Source: Zoogloea sp.
Lineage (GTDB): Bacteria; Pseudomonadota; Gammaproteobacteria; Burkholderiales; Rhodocyclaceae
NCBI RefSeq assembly: GCF_017302315.1
Contig: NZ_JAFLDT010000004.1
Span: 62,001 to 126,000, forward strand
DNA: 64,000 nt
Direction: 5' to 3'
Positions 1 through 9,402 of this stretch are shown here, piece after piece (position 1 is the first letter of the stretch; each line of letters opens with the position of its first letter). Below the pieces are notes generated by a model, which was given only the letters and a program-made list of their open reading frames with translations, searched no databases and was not told where the DNA came from. Both the position numbers and the translations under genes were made by a program.

Positions 1-962
1 GCTGGCAGGGTGAGCATCAGGGTCAGGCGCAGACCCCAGTCGAGCAGGGCCGAGAACTCGGCGGGCTGCTCGTCGGCATGCATTTTGGAGAGGCTGGGCA
101 GCAGGATGGTGCCGAGGGCCACGCCGAGCATGCCGGCGGGGAACTCCATCAGGCGGTCGGCGTAATACAGCCATGACACGCTGCCGCTGGGCAGGAAGGA
201 GGCAAAGACCGTATTGATCAGCAGGGAGATCTGGCTTACCGAAACACCCAGCATGGCCGGGCCCATGAGTTTGAGGATGCGCCTTACGCCCGGGTCGGAG
301 AAATCAAGGGAGAAACGCGGCAGCATGCCGATCTGCGCCAGCGGACGCAGTTGCAGCAGCACCTGGGCCAGTCCGCCGATGAAGACCGCCCAGCCGAGTA
401 CGAGGATGGGTGGATCGAAATAGGGCGCTGCGAACAGCGCCATGACGATGAAGGACAGGTTGAGCAGTACGGGCGTGAAAGCCGGGATCGCAAAGCGGCT
501 CCAAGTGTTGAGCACACCGCCGGCAAGGGCCACCAGTGCCATGAAGAAGATGTAGGGGAAGGTGATGCGGGTCAGCTCGACGGTCAGTTCGAACTTCCTG
601 GCATCGGCCGAGAAGCCGGGGGCCGTGGCGTAAATGATGGCCGGTGCGGCCAGGGCGCCGAGGATGGAGACGATCAGCACCACCAGCCCGAGGGCACTGG
701 CCACATGGTTGATGAGGCGGCGGGTTTCCTCGTCTCCCCGTTTGTTCTTGTACTCGGCGAGGATGGGGACAAAGGCCTGGGAGAAAGCACCCTCGGCGAA
801 CATCCGGCGTAGCAGGTTGGGCAGCCGGAAGGCCACCACAAAGGCGTCCATCTCGATGCCGGCGCCAAAGGCCCGGGCCTGCACGAAGTCGCGTACAAAC
901 CCCAGGATGCGCGACAGCAGGGTCATGCCGCTGACCGTGGCGAGGGCGCGGAGGAGGTTCAT
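1..962 (-). CDS. murJ: MurJ lipid II flippase (partial, C-terminus beyond left edge)
   Basis: Translating the minus strand from the ATG at 962 gives [21 protein letters not shown], then FVRD and a long hydrophobic protein, about 320 residues of which lie in the window. The N-terminal segment and the repeated transmembrane helices (MOP superfamily) are typical of MurJ/MviN, which flips lipid-linked peptidoglycan precursor across the inner membrane. The full protein is usually a little over 500 residues, so the C-terminal third is missing because the window ends. An in-frame ATG at 971 would add three residues (MAS), but the 962 start matches the family better. The gene is divergent from accA across about 170 bases. 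Confidence 0.95.
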   Translation of the reverse strand, partial: MNLLRALATVSGMTLLSRILGFVRDFVQARAFGAGIEMDAFVVAFRLPNLLRRMFAEGAFSQAFVPILAEYKNKRGDEETRRLINHVASALGLVVLIVSILGALAAPAIIYATAPGFSADARKFELTVELTRITFPYIFFMALVALAGGVLNTWSRFAIPAFTPVLLNLSFIVMALFAAPYFDPPILVLGWAVFIGGLAQVLLQLRPLAQIGMLPRFSLDFSDPGVRRILKLMGPAMLGVSVSQISLLINTVFASFLPSGSVSWLYYADRLMEFPAGMLGVALGTILLPSLSKMHADEQPAEFSALLDWGLRLTLMLTLP

Positions 963-1106
963 CGAGGCCATGGAGTCGGGGGCGTTGCGAGGGCAAAGAC
1001 TGTTGATGTTAGCGGCTTATGGCGCCTTGCAGCAATGCGATTTTCGGCCTTTGGCGGCGTTTGGGCCGGCCCTGGCGCCCGTCGCAGGGGGGGATGGGGT
1101 AAAATG

Positions 1107-1120
1107 GCAAAAATTTTTGC
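1107..1120. promoter_or_regulatory. 14-bp perfect palindrome in the accA leader
   Basis: GCAAAAATTTTTGC reads the same on both strands and ends 12 bases before the accA ATG. A -10-like TAAAAT lies just upstream at 1100-1105, without a convincing -35. The palindrome could be an operator or chance in an A/T-rich leader. The rest of the murJ-accA gap holds nothing else I can name. Confidence 0.3.
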
Positions 1121-1132
1121 GAGCTCGACCTG

Positions 1133-2101
1133 ATGAAAACCACGTTCCTAGATTTTGAACAGCCTATTGCGGAACTCGAGGCAAAGATCGAAGAACTACG
1201 CTTTGTGCAGGATGATTCGGCGGTGGATATCTCCGAGGAGATCGGCCGTCTTGAGCAGAAGAATTACGGCCTGACCAAGGAAATCTACGGAAAGCTCACG
1301 CCCTGGCAGTGTGCGTTGGTGGCCCGTCACCCGCAGCGTCCCTATACGCTCGATTACGTGCAGCACATCTTCACCGATTTCGAAGAGCTTCATGGGGACC
1401 GCAGTTTCGCCGACGACAAGGCCATTGTGGGTGGTCTGGCCCGCTTCAATGGTCAGTCGTGCATGATCATCGGCCACCAGAAGGGGCGCGATACCAAGGA
1501 GAAGATCCATCGCAATTTCGGCATGCCCCGGCCGGAAGGCTATCGCAAGGCCATGCGCCTGATGAAACTGGCCGAGAAGTTCAACCTGCCGGTGTTCACC
1601 TTCGTCGATACGCCGGGTGCCTACCCCGGCATCGATGCGGAGGAACGGGGGCAGTCGGAGGCCATCGGCCACAACCTGTTTGTGATGGCCGAACTGAAGG
1701 TGCCCTTGATCTGTACCATCATCGGTGAAGGCGGTTCGGGCGGGGCGCTGGCGATTGCCGTCGGTGACCAGCTGCTGATGCTTCAGTACTCTACCTACTC
1801 CGTGATTTCTCCGGAGGGGTGCGCCTCCATTCTCTGGAAGAGTGCCGAACGGGCTTCCGATGCCGCCGAGACCATGGGGATCACCGCTTCGCGCTTGAAG
1901 TCGCTCGGGTTGATCGACAAGGTCGTGAGCGAACCTGTCGGTGGTGCCCACCGGGATCACCGGGCCATGGCCCAGAACCTCAAGCGGGCGCTCCAGGATG
2001 CCCTGCGCCAAGTCTCCGAGCTTTCTCCCTCCGAGTTGCTGGAGCGGCGTTTCGAACGTCTGATGAGCTACGGCAAGTTCAAGGAAATTGCCGTCGACTG
2101 A
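1133..2101 (+). CDS. accA: Acetyl-CoA carboxylase carboxyltransferase subunit alpha
   Basis: This is the alpha subunit of the carboxyltransferase half of acetyl-CoA carboxylase. With AccD it transfers the carboxyl group from biotin (on AccB) to acetyl-CoA, giving malonyl-CoA for fatty-acid synthesis in the cytoplasm. The 322-residue length is normal for AccA. The N-terminus carries the typical [17 protein letters not shown] helix. The crotonase-like core includes PGAYPG (161-166) and GEGGSGG (198-204). The ATG at 1133 gives the standard family N-terminus, although its ribosome site is weak. The end overlaps the start of tilS, so the two are translationally linked. Confidence 0.98.
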   Translation: MKTTFLDFEQPIAELEAKIEELRFVQDDSAVDISEEIGRLEQKNYGLTKEIYGKLTPWQCALVARHPQRPYTLDYVQHIFTDFEELHGDRSFADDKAIVGGLARFNGQSCMIIGHQKGRDTKEKIHRNFGMPRPEGYRKAMRLMKLAEKFNLPVFTFVDTPGAYPGIDAEERGQSEAIGHNLFVMAELKVPLICTIIGEGGSGGALAIAVGDQLLMLQYSTYSVISPEGCASILWKSAERASDAAETMGITASRLKSLGLIDKVVSEPVGGAHRDHRAMAQNLKRALQDALRQVSELSPSELLERRFERLMSYGKFKEIAVD

Positions 2102-3419
2102 GCCTGTCTCGGCTGTCGTCCGTCATTGGCGGCAGCTTCCGGTCACGCCGACCCGCCTCAGGATCGGCCTGAGTGGCGGACTTGATTCCACCGTTCTTCT
2201 GCATGTTCTCGCGGGTCTTCGCGAGGCGCTCGGCTTCGAACTCTCCGCTGTCCATGTCAACCACGGCTTGATTCCTGGGGCGAATGCATGGGCCGTGCGG
2301 TGTCGGCAGTTTTGCGACCGCTTGGGCGTGCCATTTCTTGTGCGGGAGGTCGTGGTCAGGCGCGACCATCCTGGCGGGCTCGAGGCGGCTGCACGGGAGG
2401 CCCGCCACGGGGCTCTGCAGGAGGATGCCGATGGCGCCTGCCTGGTCCTCGCCCACCACCAGGGTGATCAGGCTGAGACCGTGCTGTTTCGCGCCCTGCG
2501 GGGGGCAGGGATGCGAGGAGCAGGGGGCATGCGCGTATGGGATGCCCGCGCCGGTGGGGTGGCCATCTGGCGGCCCTTGCTGGATGTGCCCCGTCGTGAT
2601 CTTCAGGCTTACGCCGACGAGCACACCCTGCTCTGGGTCGACGATCCCAGTAACCAGGATCCACGGTTTTCCCGCAATTTCCTGCGTCTGGAGGTTCTGC
2701 CACGCATTGAGGCACATCAGGCCGGCGCCTCTGCCGGGCTGGCCCGTACCGGGCGCCTGTGCGCCGAGGCGGCGGATCTGCTGGACGATCTGGCCGACCT
2801 GGATCTCGCGGCCATGGGTGGCACGGCTGAGCGTCGCTTCAACCATTCTATGGCGCTGGGGCTCACGTCGCCCCGTTTGCGCAATGTTTTGCGCCGCGCC
2901 CTCCATGGGGCCGGGGCGCTGATGCCCGATGAGGACCGGTTGAGGGAGGCGGAGCGGCAGATGCGCCAGGAGACGGCGGCGACTGGCTGGCGCCTGGTGC
3001 TGGGGAGCCACGCCCTGTGTGTATATCGGGACGCCTGGTGGATCGAGCCTGCCGGCCTGCCCGTGATGGCCTTGCCGCAGGTTTGGGCGGGTGAGCCCCG
3101 GTTGGCGTGGGCAGGCGGTGCCGTGGCCTTCAACGCTGCCGTGGGGCAGGGCATTGCCGCATCAATGCTGCGTGGTGCGTGCTGCGAACTACGTCCACGG
3201 GTGGGGGGTGAGCGTCTCCGTCCGCGACCTGACGGCCCTGCACGGAGCATCAAGAATCTGCTGCAGGAGGCCGCCATCCCACCCTGGCGGCGTCGATCAC
3301 TGCCACTGCTGTGGGTGGAGGGACGCTTGGCGTGGGTCGCCGGGGGCGGCGTGGATGTGGCCTTCCGCTGCCCGCCCGGCGAGCCGGGTGTGGTGCCTGA
3401 CTGGTCCGAGACAGCCTGA
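2088..3419 (+). CDS. tilS: tRNA(Ile)-lysidine synthetase
   Basis: TilS uses ATP and lysine to convert C34 of the CAU anticodon of a tRNA-Ile to lysidine, so that it reads AUA. The N-type ATP pyrophosphatase P-loop SGGLDS is at residues 29-34, and the 443-residue length fits the long bacterial form with a C-terminal substrate-binding domain. The start is a TTG at 2088 with AAGGA five bases upstream, inside the accA end (14-base overlap); no better start lies before the P-loop. It ends one base from the convergent response regulator gene, leaving no room for a terminator between them. Confidence 0.96.
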   Translation: MPSTEPVSAVVRHWRQLPVTPTRLRIGLSGGLDSTVLLHVLAGLREALGFELSAVHVNHGLIPGANAWAVRCRQFCDRLGVPFLVREVVVRRDHPGGLEAAAREARHGALQEDADGACLVLAHHQGDQAETVLFRALRGAGMRGAGGMRVWDARAGGVAIWRPLLDVPRRDLQAYADEHTLLWVDDPSNQDPRFSRNFLRLEVLPRIEAHQAGASAGLARTGRLCAEAADLLDDLADLDLAAMGGTAERRFNHSMALGLTSPRLRNVLRRALHGAGALMPDEDRLREAERQMRQETAATGWRLVLGSHALCVYRDAWWIEPAGLPVMALPQVWAGEPRLAWAGGAVAFNAAVGQGIAASMLRGACCELRPRVGGERLRPRPDGPARSIKNLLQEAAIPPWRRRSLPLLWVEGRLAWVAGGGVDVAFRCPPGEPGVVPDWSETA

Positions 3420-3420
3420 A

Positions 3421-4026
3421 TCAGTCGCGCCCTGGCGCCAGCAATTGGGCCAGTTCCACCGCCGAGCGCACGCCCATCTTCTCGAAAACACGGGAGCGGT
3501 GCACCTCTACCGTCCGCATCGAGATGTTCAATTCGTCGGCGATCACCTTGTTGAATTTGCCCGTGAGGACCAGATGCATCACCTCGATTTCCCGAGGGGT
3601 CAGTTGCGCCAGGCGACTGCTCATGGTGGCCTGGGCCTCTTGGCTGGCCGTGCGCCTGGCGTCGCTTTCCATGGCCCGGATCACTACATCAACGAGGGCG
3701 TTGTCATCGAAGGGCTTTTCGAGAAAGTCGAAAGCCCCTTTTTTGAGGGCACCGACGGCCATGGGGACGTCTCCGTGGCCGGTGAGGAAGATCACCGGCA
3801 TGTTGTTGCCGCGTTCAAGCAGGACGTCGAAACACTCCAGGCCGCTCATTTCGCGCATCCGGATATCCAGCACGACGCATCCATGGAAGTCAGGCTGCCA
3901 GGCTGCAAGGAATTCCTCCGCCGATGACCAAGCCCGGGACGCTACGTTGCGGGTGCGGAGCAGCCAAGTAAGCGCATCGCGGATGGCCTCGTCGTCGTCG
4001 ACAATATGGGCAAGGGGTGGATTCAT
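3421..4026 (-). CDS. dctR: FixJ/NarL-type response regulator, DctR-like
   Basis: This 201-residue two-domain regulator has a receiver domain with acidic residues at 10-12, the phosphoacceptor Asp54 (VLDIRM), Thr82 and Lys104. A C-terminal LuxR-type helix-turn-helix follows from about residue 140 (LTPREIEVMHL, MRTVEVHRSRVFEKM). Its start overlaps the stop of the upstream kinase gene by four bases (ATGA), and the pair is divergent from a complete TRAP dicarboxylate transporter. By analogy with DctS/DctR of other Proteobacteria I infer that it activates dctPQM in response to C4-dicarboxylates. That role comes from context; the family assignment is certain. Confidence 0.9.
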   Translation of the reverse strand: MNPPLAHIVDDDEAIRDALTWLLRTRNVASRAWSSAEEFLAAWQPDFHGCVVLDIRMREMSGLECFDVLLERGNNMPVIFLTGHGDVPMAVGALKKGAFDFLEKPFDDNALVDVVIRAMESDARRTASQEAQATMSSRLAQLTPREIEVMHLVLTGKFNKVIADELNISMRTVEVHRSRVFEKMGVRSAVELAQLLAPGRD

Positions 4027-5996
4027 GGCAGAACAGGAAGCGAGAAGTAAAAAATCGTACCACCGCCCGGGTTCTCCTCGAAGCTCAGGCGGCCCCGGTG
4101 AAGTTCAGCGATGGAGCGGCAGATGTTGAGCCCCATGCCCATGCCTTCTTCCTTGGTGGTGAAGAAAGGGGCGAAGAGCTTTTCAGCCACTTCGGGAGCA
4201 ATGCCTTTGCCGCGGTCAGCGACGCTGAGAATCAGCATGTCGTCCTGCAGACGCGTGACGAGCTGGAGATTGCGCTGAGCCCGGGGGGCATCGGCCATGG
4301 CATCCATGCCGTTGCGGATGAGATTGACGGCAACCTGTTCGATCATCACGGGGTCGGCGGCGACGGGGGGCAGGGCGTCGGCCAGATCCTGGTGAATGTT
4401 CACACCACGCCGTTCGGCATCGGGCTCCACCAGTCCGACGGCTTCGCGCAGGATCGCGTTGAGGTCCACTGGCTCACATTTGGGTTCGCTGCGTCTGACG
4501 AAGGCATGGACCCGCCTGATGATCTGGCCTGCGCGCTGGGCCTGTTTGCCGATCTTCTCGAGAATGCCGGTGAGCTCGCGGGGAGACATGTCCCCGTTGC
4601 CGATCATGTTGATGCACCCCGTGTTGTAGCTGGAGATCGCCGCAAGGGGTTGATTGAGTTCGTGGGCCAGGGTGGAGGCCATCTCCCCCATGGTTACGAG
4701 CCGGGCCGTGGCCTGCAGGCGCTCCTGCTGCTGGCGGGCCAGCTCCTGGGCATTTTTCTGTTCGGTGACGTCCACCATGGAACCCATCCAGCCGATGTGC
4801 CGGCCCTCCGAGTCGATCAAAGGCGCTTCGATGAGCAGCGCGTCGAAGCGCTCACCATTCTTGCGCATCAGGCGGATCTCGATGCCCTGGGGTGGGGCAT
4901 GGCCGCCCAACACCATTTCGTGGACTGTCAGGGTTCGTTCCAGGGCCTCGGGTGCCCAGTAGGGCATGGGGGGGAGCAGACCGACCAGTTCCTCGGCGCT
5001 CCATCCGACCATGCGGCAGAACGCCGGATTGACATAGGTGATGCGCCCTTGAAGGTCACGGGCCCGCATGCCGGTGTTGAGGGAGTCCTCCATGGCCTTG
5101 CGGAAGGCGTGCTCGGCACGCAGAGCCTGCTCGGCGGCTTGGCGGCGCTGCATGTGGCGGCGTAGCTGCCACAGGCTCCAGACGATGGCGCCGGCCAGCA
5201 CACCTAGGGAGCCCATGAGGAGCAGGGGGATCCAGCGTACTTCGCTTTTGTATGCCGTCACATTGAGAGTCAGGCCGTGACCCGGAGGGTCGAAGGGGAT
5301 CTCATAGCTCAGGCCGGAAAGGGGGGAGACCCGTGACTTGGCTGCGATCTCGACCCCCAGGCTGTTGTCCACCGATACCCGGTAACGTTCGGAGAACCAC
5401 CAGGGCACCTGACGGGAGATCATGTTGTTGAGGGAATAGACACCGACGACCGAGCCCTGGTAACGCCCGCCTTCGAATATCGGCACGTGTACTTCGAACT
5501 GGGTCTGGTTCTCGATGACCGCATAGGCATCGCTGTACACCGGTCGGCCCATGGAGCGGGACAGGCGGTAGGCCGAACTGGAAGGGAAAGTGCCGCCGGT
5601 TTCGCCCACCAGATGGCTGTCTGTGTAGGGCGGCTGGGCGCCTTTCACGTCGCCGTTGCCGTTCAGCCACAGAATCCGGATCAACCCGCTCTCCGGGTCG
5701 AGGGCCTGGCGCAGGCGGGCCTCGGTGGTCGGGGTAAGTGGCGCGTTTTTGAGCAGCTCTGTGCCCAGTTGGGTGAGGTGGCTGTTGTTACGCTCGAACT
5801 GGAAGCCCAGGTTCTGCTCCATCCACAGCACGTCGTTGATCAGGGTGGCCCGTTGTTCTTCCGCGTCCTGCCGATGGGTCAGCCACAGTAGCGCCGCCAT
5901 GGTGGCCACAAACAACGCCACCGCCGCGTAGGGCAGGCTCCAGTACCAGCTCGGCGGTGGGGAGGGGGCAGGAAGAGGCAAGGGGTCAAGTATCAC
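4023..5996 (-). CDS. dctS: PAS-containing sensor histidine kinase, DctS-like
   Basis: This is a 657-residue membrane kinase. One transmembrane helix spans about 22-40, a periplasmic sensor region about 41-255, and a second helix about 256-277. A cytoplasmic PAS domain follows (about 305-410, with RITYVNPAFCRMVGW), then a HisKA domain with the phosphoacceptor His445 in AHELNQP, and a HATPase domain with GKGI and GMGMGLNICRSI motifs. The architecture matches DctS, which senses external C4-dicarboxylates and phosphorylates DctR. It is co-transcribed with the regulator through a four-base overlap and is divergent from dctP. The ligand is inferred from the neighbourhood. Confidence 0.9.
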   Translation of the reverse strand: MILDPLPLPAPSPPPSWYWSLPYAAVALFVATMAALLWLTHRQDAEEQRATLINDVLWMEQNLGFQFERNNSHLTQLGTELLKNAPLTPTTEARLRQALDPESGLIRILWLNGNGDVKGAQPPYTDSHLVGETGGTFPSSSAYRLSRSMGRPVYSDAYAVIENQTQFEVHVPIFEGGRYQGSVVGVYSLNNMISRQVPWWFSERYRVSVDNSLGVEIAAKSRVSPLSGLSYEIPFDPPGHGLTLNVTAYKSEVRWIPLLLMGSLGVLAGAIVWSLWQLRRHMQRRQAAEQALRAEHAFRKAMEDSLNTGMRARDLQGRITYVNPAFCRMVGWSAEELVGLLPPMPYWAPEALERTLTVHEMVLGGHAPPQGIEIRLMRKNGERFDALLIEAPLIDSEGRHIGWMGSMVDVTEQKNAQELARQQQERLQATARLVTMGEMASTLAHELNQPLAAISSYNTGCINMIGNGDMSPRELTGILEKIGKQAQRAGQIIRRVHAFVRRSEPKCEPVDLNAILREAVGLVEPDAERRGVNIHQDLADALPPVAADPVMIEQVAVNLIRNGMDAMADAPRAQRNLQLVTRLQDDMLILSVADRGKGIAPEVAEKLFAPFFTTKEEGMGMGLNICRSIAELHRGRLSFEENPGGGTIFYFSLPVLP

Positions 5997-6169
5997 GGGT
6001 TGGTTTGTCCACGTTATCGCCCGAACCGGTTGGCAATACCATCAGCGCTTTCCACACTGCGGATGACCACAATTGCTGCAGCATGGCGGCGTGCCGATAG
6101 TGCAGGGGTAGCCTGCTGTTGTTCTGAAGGCTCCAACTTCGCACCAATTCCAATGATGGAGACAGGAAA

Positions 6170-7174
6170 ATGAAACTGCGCACCGTACTTTTCAGCCTCG
6201 CTGCCCTCGGCTTCTGCGCCTCGGCGTCTGCCCAGGCCCCGATCGTGATCAAGTTCAGCCACGTCGTGGCTGTCGATACGCCCAAGGGCAAGGCTTCCGA
6301 GTTCTTCAAGAAGCGTGCCGAGGAGCTGACCAAGGGCAAGGTGAAGGTCGAGGTCTACGCCAATAGTGCACTGTACAAGGACAAGGAAGAACTGGAAGCC
6401 CTCCAGCTGGGCGCCGTGCAGATGCTGGCGCCGTCCCTGGCGAAGTTCGGGCCGTTGGGCGTGAAGGAATTTGAAGTCTTCGATCTGCCCTACATTTTTG
6501 ACGACTACACCGAGCTGCACCGCATCACCCAGGGCCCCGTTGGCGCCAGCATCCTGAAGAAGCTGGAGCCCAAGGGCATCGTTGGTCTGGCCTACTGGGA
6601 CAATGGCTTCAAGTCCTTCTCCGCCAATACCCCGATCCGCACCCCGGCCGACCTGAAGGGCAAGAAGCTGCGCATCCAGTCGTCCAAGGTGCTGGAAGAA
6701 GAGATCCGCACGGTGGGTGGTCTGCCCCAGGTGATGGCCTTCTCCGAGGTGTATCAGGCTCTGCAGACGGGTGTGGTGGATGGTACCGAAAACCCGCACT
6801 CCAACATGTTCACCCAGAAGATGCATGAGGTGCAGAAGCATCTGACCGTGACCGATCACGGTTACCTCGGCTATGCGGTCATCGCCAACAAGAAGTTCTG
6901 GGATGGCCTGCCGGCCGACATTCGCGGCCAGCTGGAAACGGCCATGAGGGAGTCCACGGTTTACGCCAACAAGATTGCCCAGGAAGAGAACGACAAGTCT
7001 CTTGAAGGCATCAAGAAGAGTGGCAAGACCCAGGTCTATGTGCCGACCAAGGAAGAGAAGCTGGCCTTCAAGAAGGCCATGGTCCCGGTGCATCAGAAGA
7101 TGGAAGGCCGCATCGGCAAGGATCTGATTCAGTCCATTTACAAGGAAACCGGCTTCGATCCCGCGAAGCTGTAA
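6170..7174 (+). CDS. dctP: TRAP transporter substrate-binding protein, DctP family
   Basis: This is the periplasmic solute receptor of a TRAP transporter, probably for C4-dicarboxylates such as succinate, malate or fumarate. A Sec signal peptide occupies the first 22 or so residues and ends in SASAQA. The mature protein has the DctP fold, with IKFSHV at its N-terminus and the conserved LKGKKLRIQSS segment in the middle that carries the carboxylate-binding arginine. The ATG follows GGAGACAGG. The gene is first in dctPQM and divergent from dctSR. The 173-base divergent gap showed no convincing sigma-54 or sigma-70 promoter by eye. Confidence 0.95.
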   Translation: MKLRTVLFSLAALGFCASASAQAPIVIKFSHVVAVDTPKGKASEFFKKRAEELTKGKVKVEVYANSALYKDKEELEALQLGAVQMLAPSLAKFGPLGVKEFEVFDLPYIFDDYTELHRITQGPVGASILKKLEPKGIVGLAYWDNGFKSFSANTPIRTPADLKGKKLRIQSSKVLEEEIRTVGGLPQVMAFSEVYQALQTGVVDGTENPHSNMFTQKMHEVQKHLTVTDHGYLGYAVIANKKFWDGLPADIRGQLETAMRESTVYANKIAQEENDKSLEGIKKSGKTQVYVPTKEEKLAFKKAMVPVHQKMEGRIGKDLIQSIYKETGFDPAKL

Positions 7175-7198
7175 GCACTCTCCGCTTCACGTCCGAAG

Positions 7199-7227
7199 GG
7201 CGTCTTCCCGCAGGCCGGGAGGACGCC
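7199..7227 (+). promoter_or_regulatory. Stem-loop between dctP and dctQ
   Basis: GGCGTC-T-TCCCG pairs with CGGGA-G-GACGCC around a 5-base loop, giving an 11-bp stem with one T-G mismatch. No T-run follows. It lies about 25 bases after dctP in a 107-base gap. In TRAP operons, hairpins at this point commonly let the binding protein be made in excess over the membrane subunits by partial termination or mRNA protection. That is the likely role here. Confidence 0.6.
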
Positions 7228-7281
7228 AGGCCCGGGTTCCGTCCCGACGCATCCAATCGCAATTCTCTGCGAGGCTAAATC

Positions 7282-7971
7282 ATGAAATTACTCGATCACC
7301 TGGAAGAGTGGATCATCACCTTCCTGATGGGCGGGGCCACGGCCATCATCTTCCTGTCCGTGGTTCACCGCTATCTGGCGGGTCTCAGCATTCCCGGTCT
7401 GCAGGACTGGTTGCTGTCCCTCAACTTTAGCTGGGCCCAGGAGCTGTGCATCATCATGTTCGTGTGGATGGCCAAGTTCGGCGCCGCCTATGGCGTGCGT
7501 ACCGGCATCCACGTGGGTGTCGATGTGCTCATCAACCGCCTGTCCGACAGCAACCGCAGCAAGTTCATCATCTTCGGCCTGCTGGCCGGCGCCCTGTTTA
7601 CGGGCATCGTCGCCACGCTGGGCGGCCATTTCGTGTGGGAGAACGGTGCCCACTACGCCTTCCTGGGCATGACCGGCGCCGAATTCGGCGACGTACCTGA
7701 AGGCCCCACCACGCCCGACCTCGAATGGCCGACCTGGATCGTGTATAGCGCGATTCCCCTGGGTTCCAGCCTGATGTGTTTCCGCTTCCTGCAGGTGACC
7801 TGGAACTTCCTCAAGACGGGCGAGTTGCCCCACCACGACCACGGTCATGTGGATGGTCTTGAAGACGAAGTCGCCGCGGTGGATGCGAATCCCTACTCGC
7901 TGGACGACAACCTCCACATCCACGACCTCAAGCACAAGCCGCTCGGCGACCGTGAAGGAGACCGCAAATGA
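7282..7971 (+). CDS. dctQ: TRAP transporter small permease subunit, DctQ
   Basis: This is the four-helix small membrane subunit of the TRAP transporter, which pairs with DctM. Of its 229 residues, the first 180 or so hold the hydrophobic DctQ domain, including the FSWAQELCIIMFVWMAKFG segment. The last 45 or so form a hydrophilic tail rich in His and Asp (HHDHGHVDG, HIHDLKHK). The ATG at 7282 follows GAGG. The stop overlaps dctM by four bases. The His-rich tail is longer than the minimal family domain and might bind metal, but no function can be assigned to it. Confidence 0.94.
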   Translation: MKLLDHLEEWIITFLMGGATAIIFLSVVHRYLAGLSIPGLQDWLLSLNFSWAQELCIIMFVWMAKFGAAYGVRTGIHVGVDVLINRLSDSNRSKFIIFGLLAGALFTGIVATLGGHFVWENGAHYAFLGMTGAEFGDVPEGPTTPDLEWPTWIVYSAIPLGSSLMCFRFLQVTWNFLKTGELPHHDHGHVDGLEDEVAAVDANPYSLDDNLHIHDLKHKPLGDREGDRK

Positions 7972-9251
7972 ACGCCGCAATCATCTTCGGGATCCTGCTG
8001 GCCCTGATGCTGACGGGGATGCCGATCTCCATTTCCCTCGGCCTCACCGTGTTGTCCTTCCTGTTCACGATGACGCAGGTGCCGCTTGAGTCGGTAGCCC
8101 TCAAGCTGTTCACCGGCATCGAGAAGTTCGAGATCATGGCGATCCCGTTCTTCATCCTGGCGGGCAACTTCCTGACCCACGGTGGCGTGGCCAAGCGGAT
8201 GATCAACTTCGCCACCTCCATGGTTGGGCACTGGTATGGTGGCCTGGGCCTGGCCGGTGTGCTGGCCTGTGCGCTGTTCGCGGCGGTGTCGGGCTCTTCG
8301 CCGGCCACCGTGGTGGCAATCGGCTCCATCCTGCTGCCGGCGATGGTCAGGGCGGGTTTTCCGAACAAGTTCGGGGCCGGCATCATCACCACTGCCGGCG
8401 CGCTGGGCATCCTGATCCCGCCGTCCATCGTCATGGTGATGTACTCGGTGGCCACCAACACCTCCGTCGGTGCGCTGTTCATGGCCGGCGTGGTGCCGGG
8501 CTTGGCCCTGGCGGCGACGCTCGGCGGCGTCACCTGGTACCGGGCGCGCAAGTTCAACTACCCCCGTCAGCCCAAGGCGTCGGTGGCTGAGCGCGTGAAG
8601 GCCTTCAAGGAGTCCGTTTGGGGCCTGCTGCTGATCGTGGTGGTGATGGGTGGTATCTACACCGGCATGTTTACGCCCACCGAAGCGGCGGCGATGAGCG
8701 CCATGTACGCTTTCTTCGTGGCCGTGTTTGTGTACCGCGACATGCCCCTGAAGGACGTGCCCAAGGTGCTGCTCAACTCGGCCAACATGTCGGCGATGCT
8801 GCTCTACATCATCACCAACGCGGTGCTGTTCAGCTTCATCATGACCAACGAGAACATCCCGCAGGCCCTGGCCGAGTGGATGCTGGGCAACGGGTTGGGT
8901 GTTGTCGCCTTCCTGCTCGCGGTCAACGTGCTGTTGCTGCTGGCCGGCAACTTCATGGAGCCCTCGTCCATCGTGTTGATCTTCGCGCCGATCCTGTTCC
9001 CGGTGGCCATTAAGCTGGGAATCGATCCGGTGCACTTCGGCATCATCATGGTGGTGAACATGGAAGTGGGCATGTGCCATCCGCCAGTGGGGTTGAACCT
9101 CTATGTGGCTTCGGGCATCACCAAGATGGGTATCACAGAGCTGACGGTGGCTGTATGGCCGTGGCTGCTGTCGATGCTGGTGTTCCTGGGGCTGGTCACC
9201 TATTGGCCGGGTCTGTCCCTGTGGTTCCCGCGCATGCTTGGGATGATCTGA
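7968..9251 (+). CDS. dctM: TRAP transporter large permease subunit, DctM
   Basis: This is the large, roughly 12-helix subunit that forms the sodium-dependent translocation path of the TRAP transporter. The 427-residue length is typical. Conserved features are GMPISISLGL near the N-terminus, GSSPATVVAIGSI around residue 110, and HPPVGLNLYVASGI near the C-terminus. The ATG has GAAGGAG upstream and overlaps dctQ by four bases, so the two subunits are translationally coupled. A strong intrinsic terminator follows 18 bases after the stop. Confidence 0.97.
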   Translation: MNAAIIFGILLALMLTGMPISISLGLTVLSFLFTMTQVPLESVALKLFTGIEKFEIMAIPFFILAGNFLTHGGVAKRMINFATSMVGHWYGGLGLAGVLACALFAAVSGSSPATVVAIGSILLPAMVRAGFPNKFGAGIITTAGALGILIPPSIVMVMYSVATNTSVGALFMAGVVPGLALAATLGGVTWYRARKFNYPRQPKASVAERVKAFKESVWGLLLIVVVMGGIYTGMFTPTEAAAMSAMYAFFVAVFVYRDMPLKDVPKVLLNSANMSAMLLYIITNAVLFSFIMTNENIPQALAEWMLGNGLGVVAFLLAVNVLLLLAGNFMEPSSIVLIFAPILFPVAIKLGIDPVHFGIIMVVNMEVGMCHPPVGLNLYVASGITKMGITELTVAVWPWLLSMLVFLGLVTYWPGLSLWFPRMLGMI

Positions 9252-9269
9252 TTCTCTCCTGCTGAATGT

Positions 9270-9305
9270 CCGAAAGCGCGCCCTTGTGGCGCGCTTTCGG
9301 CTTTT
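9270..9305 (+). terminator. Intrinsic terminator of dctPQM
   Basis: A perfect 13-bp stem (CCGAAAGCGCGCC with GGCGCGCTTTCGG) encloses the 5-base loop CTTGT and is followed by CTTTTG. It closes the dct operon and separates it from ccoI. Confidence 0.92.
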
Positions 9306-9320
9306 GCGGGTTCGGGGTGC

Positions 9321-9349
9321 GTTTTGCCGGGCCTGCGCTTTGTGATAAA
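9321..9349 (+). promoter_or_regulatory. Possible weak promoter for ccoI
   Basis: GTTTTG at 9321-9326 and GATAAA at 9344-9349 are 17 bases apart, between the dct terminator and ccoI. Both hexamers are poor matches, so this is a suggestion only. A promoter is needed here because the preceding operon ends in a strong terminator. Confidence 0.3.
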
Positions 9350-9402
9350 AGAACGTGTTTACTGCGGCCGTCCGGTCGCGCGTGTCGTCTGCGAGGCTCC
9401 TG

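Noticed and set aside
5997-6169. Sigma-54 promoter for dctPQM
   Set aside because: TGGCAATACCATCAGC is close, but the GC doublet is one base off and the TT of the -12 element is missing.
7893-9080. His/Asp/Gln-rich frame opposite dctM
   Set aside because: Its composition is what the reverse complement of a hydrophobic membrane-protein gene gives; there is no start signal.
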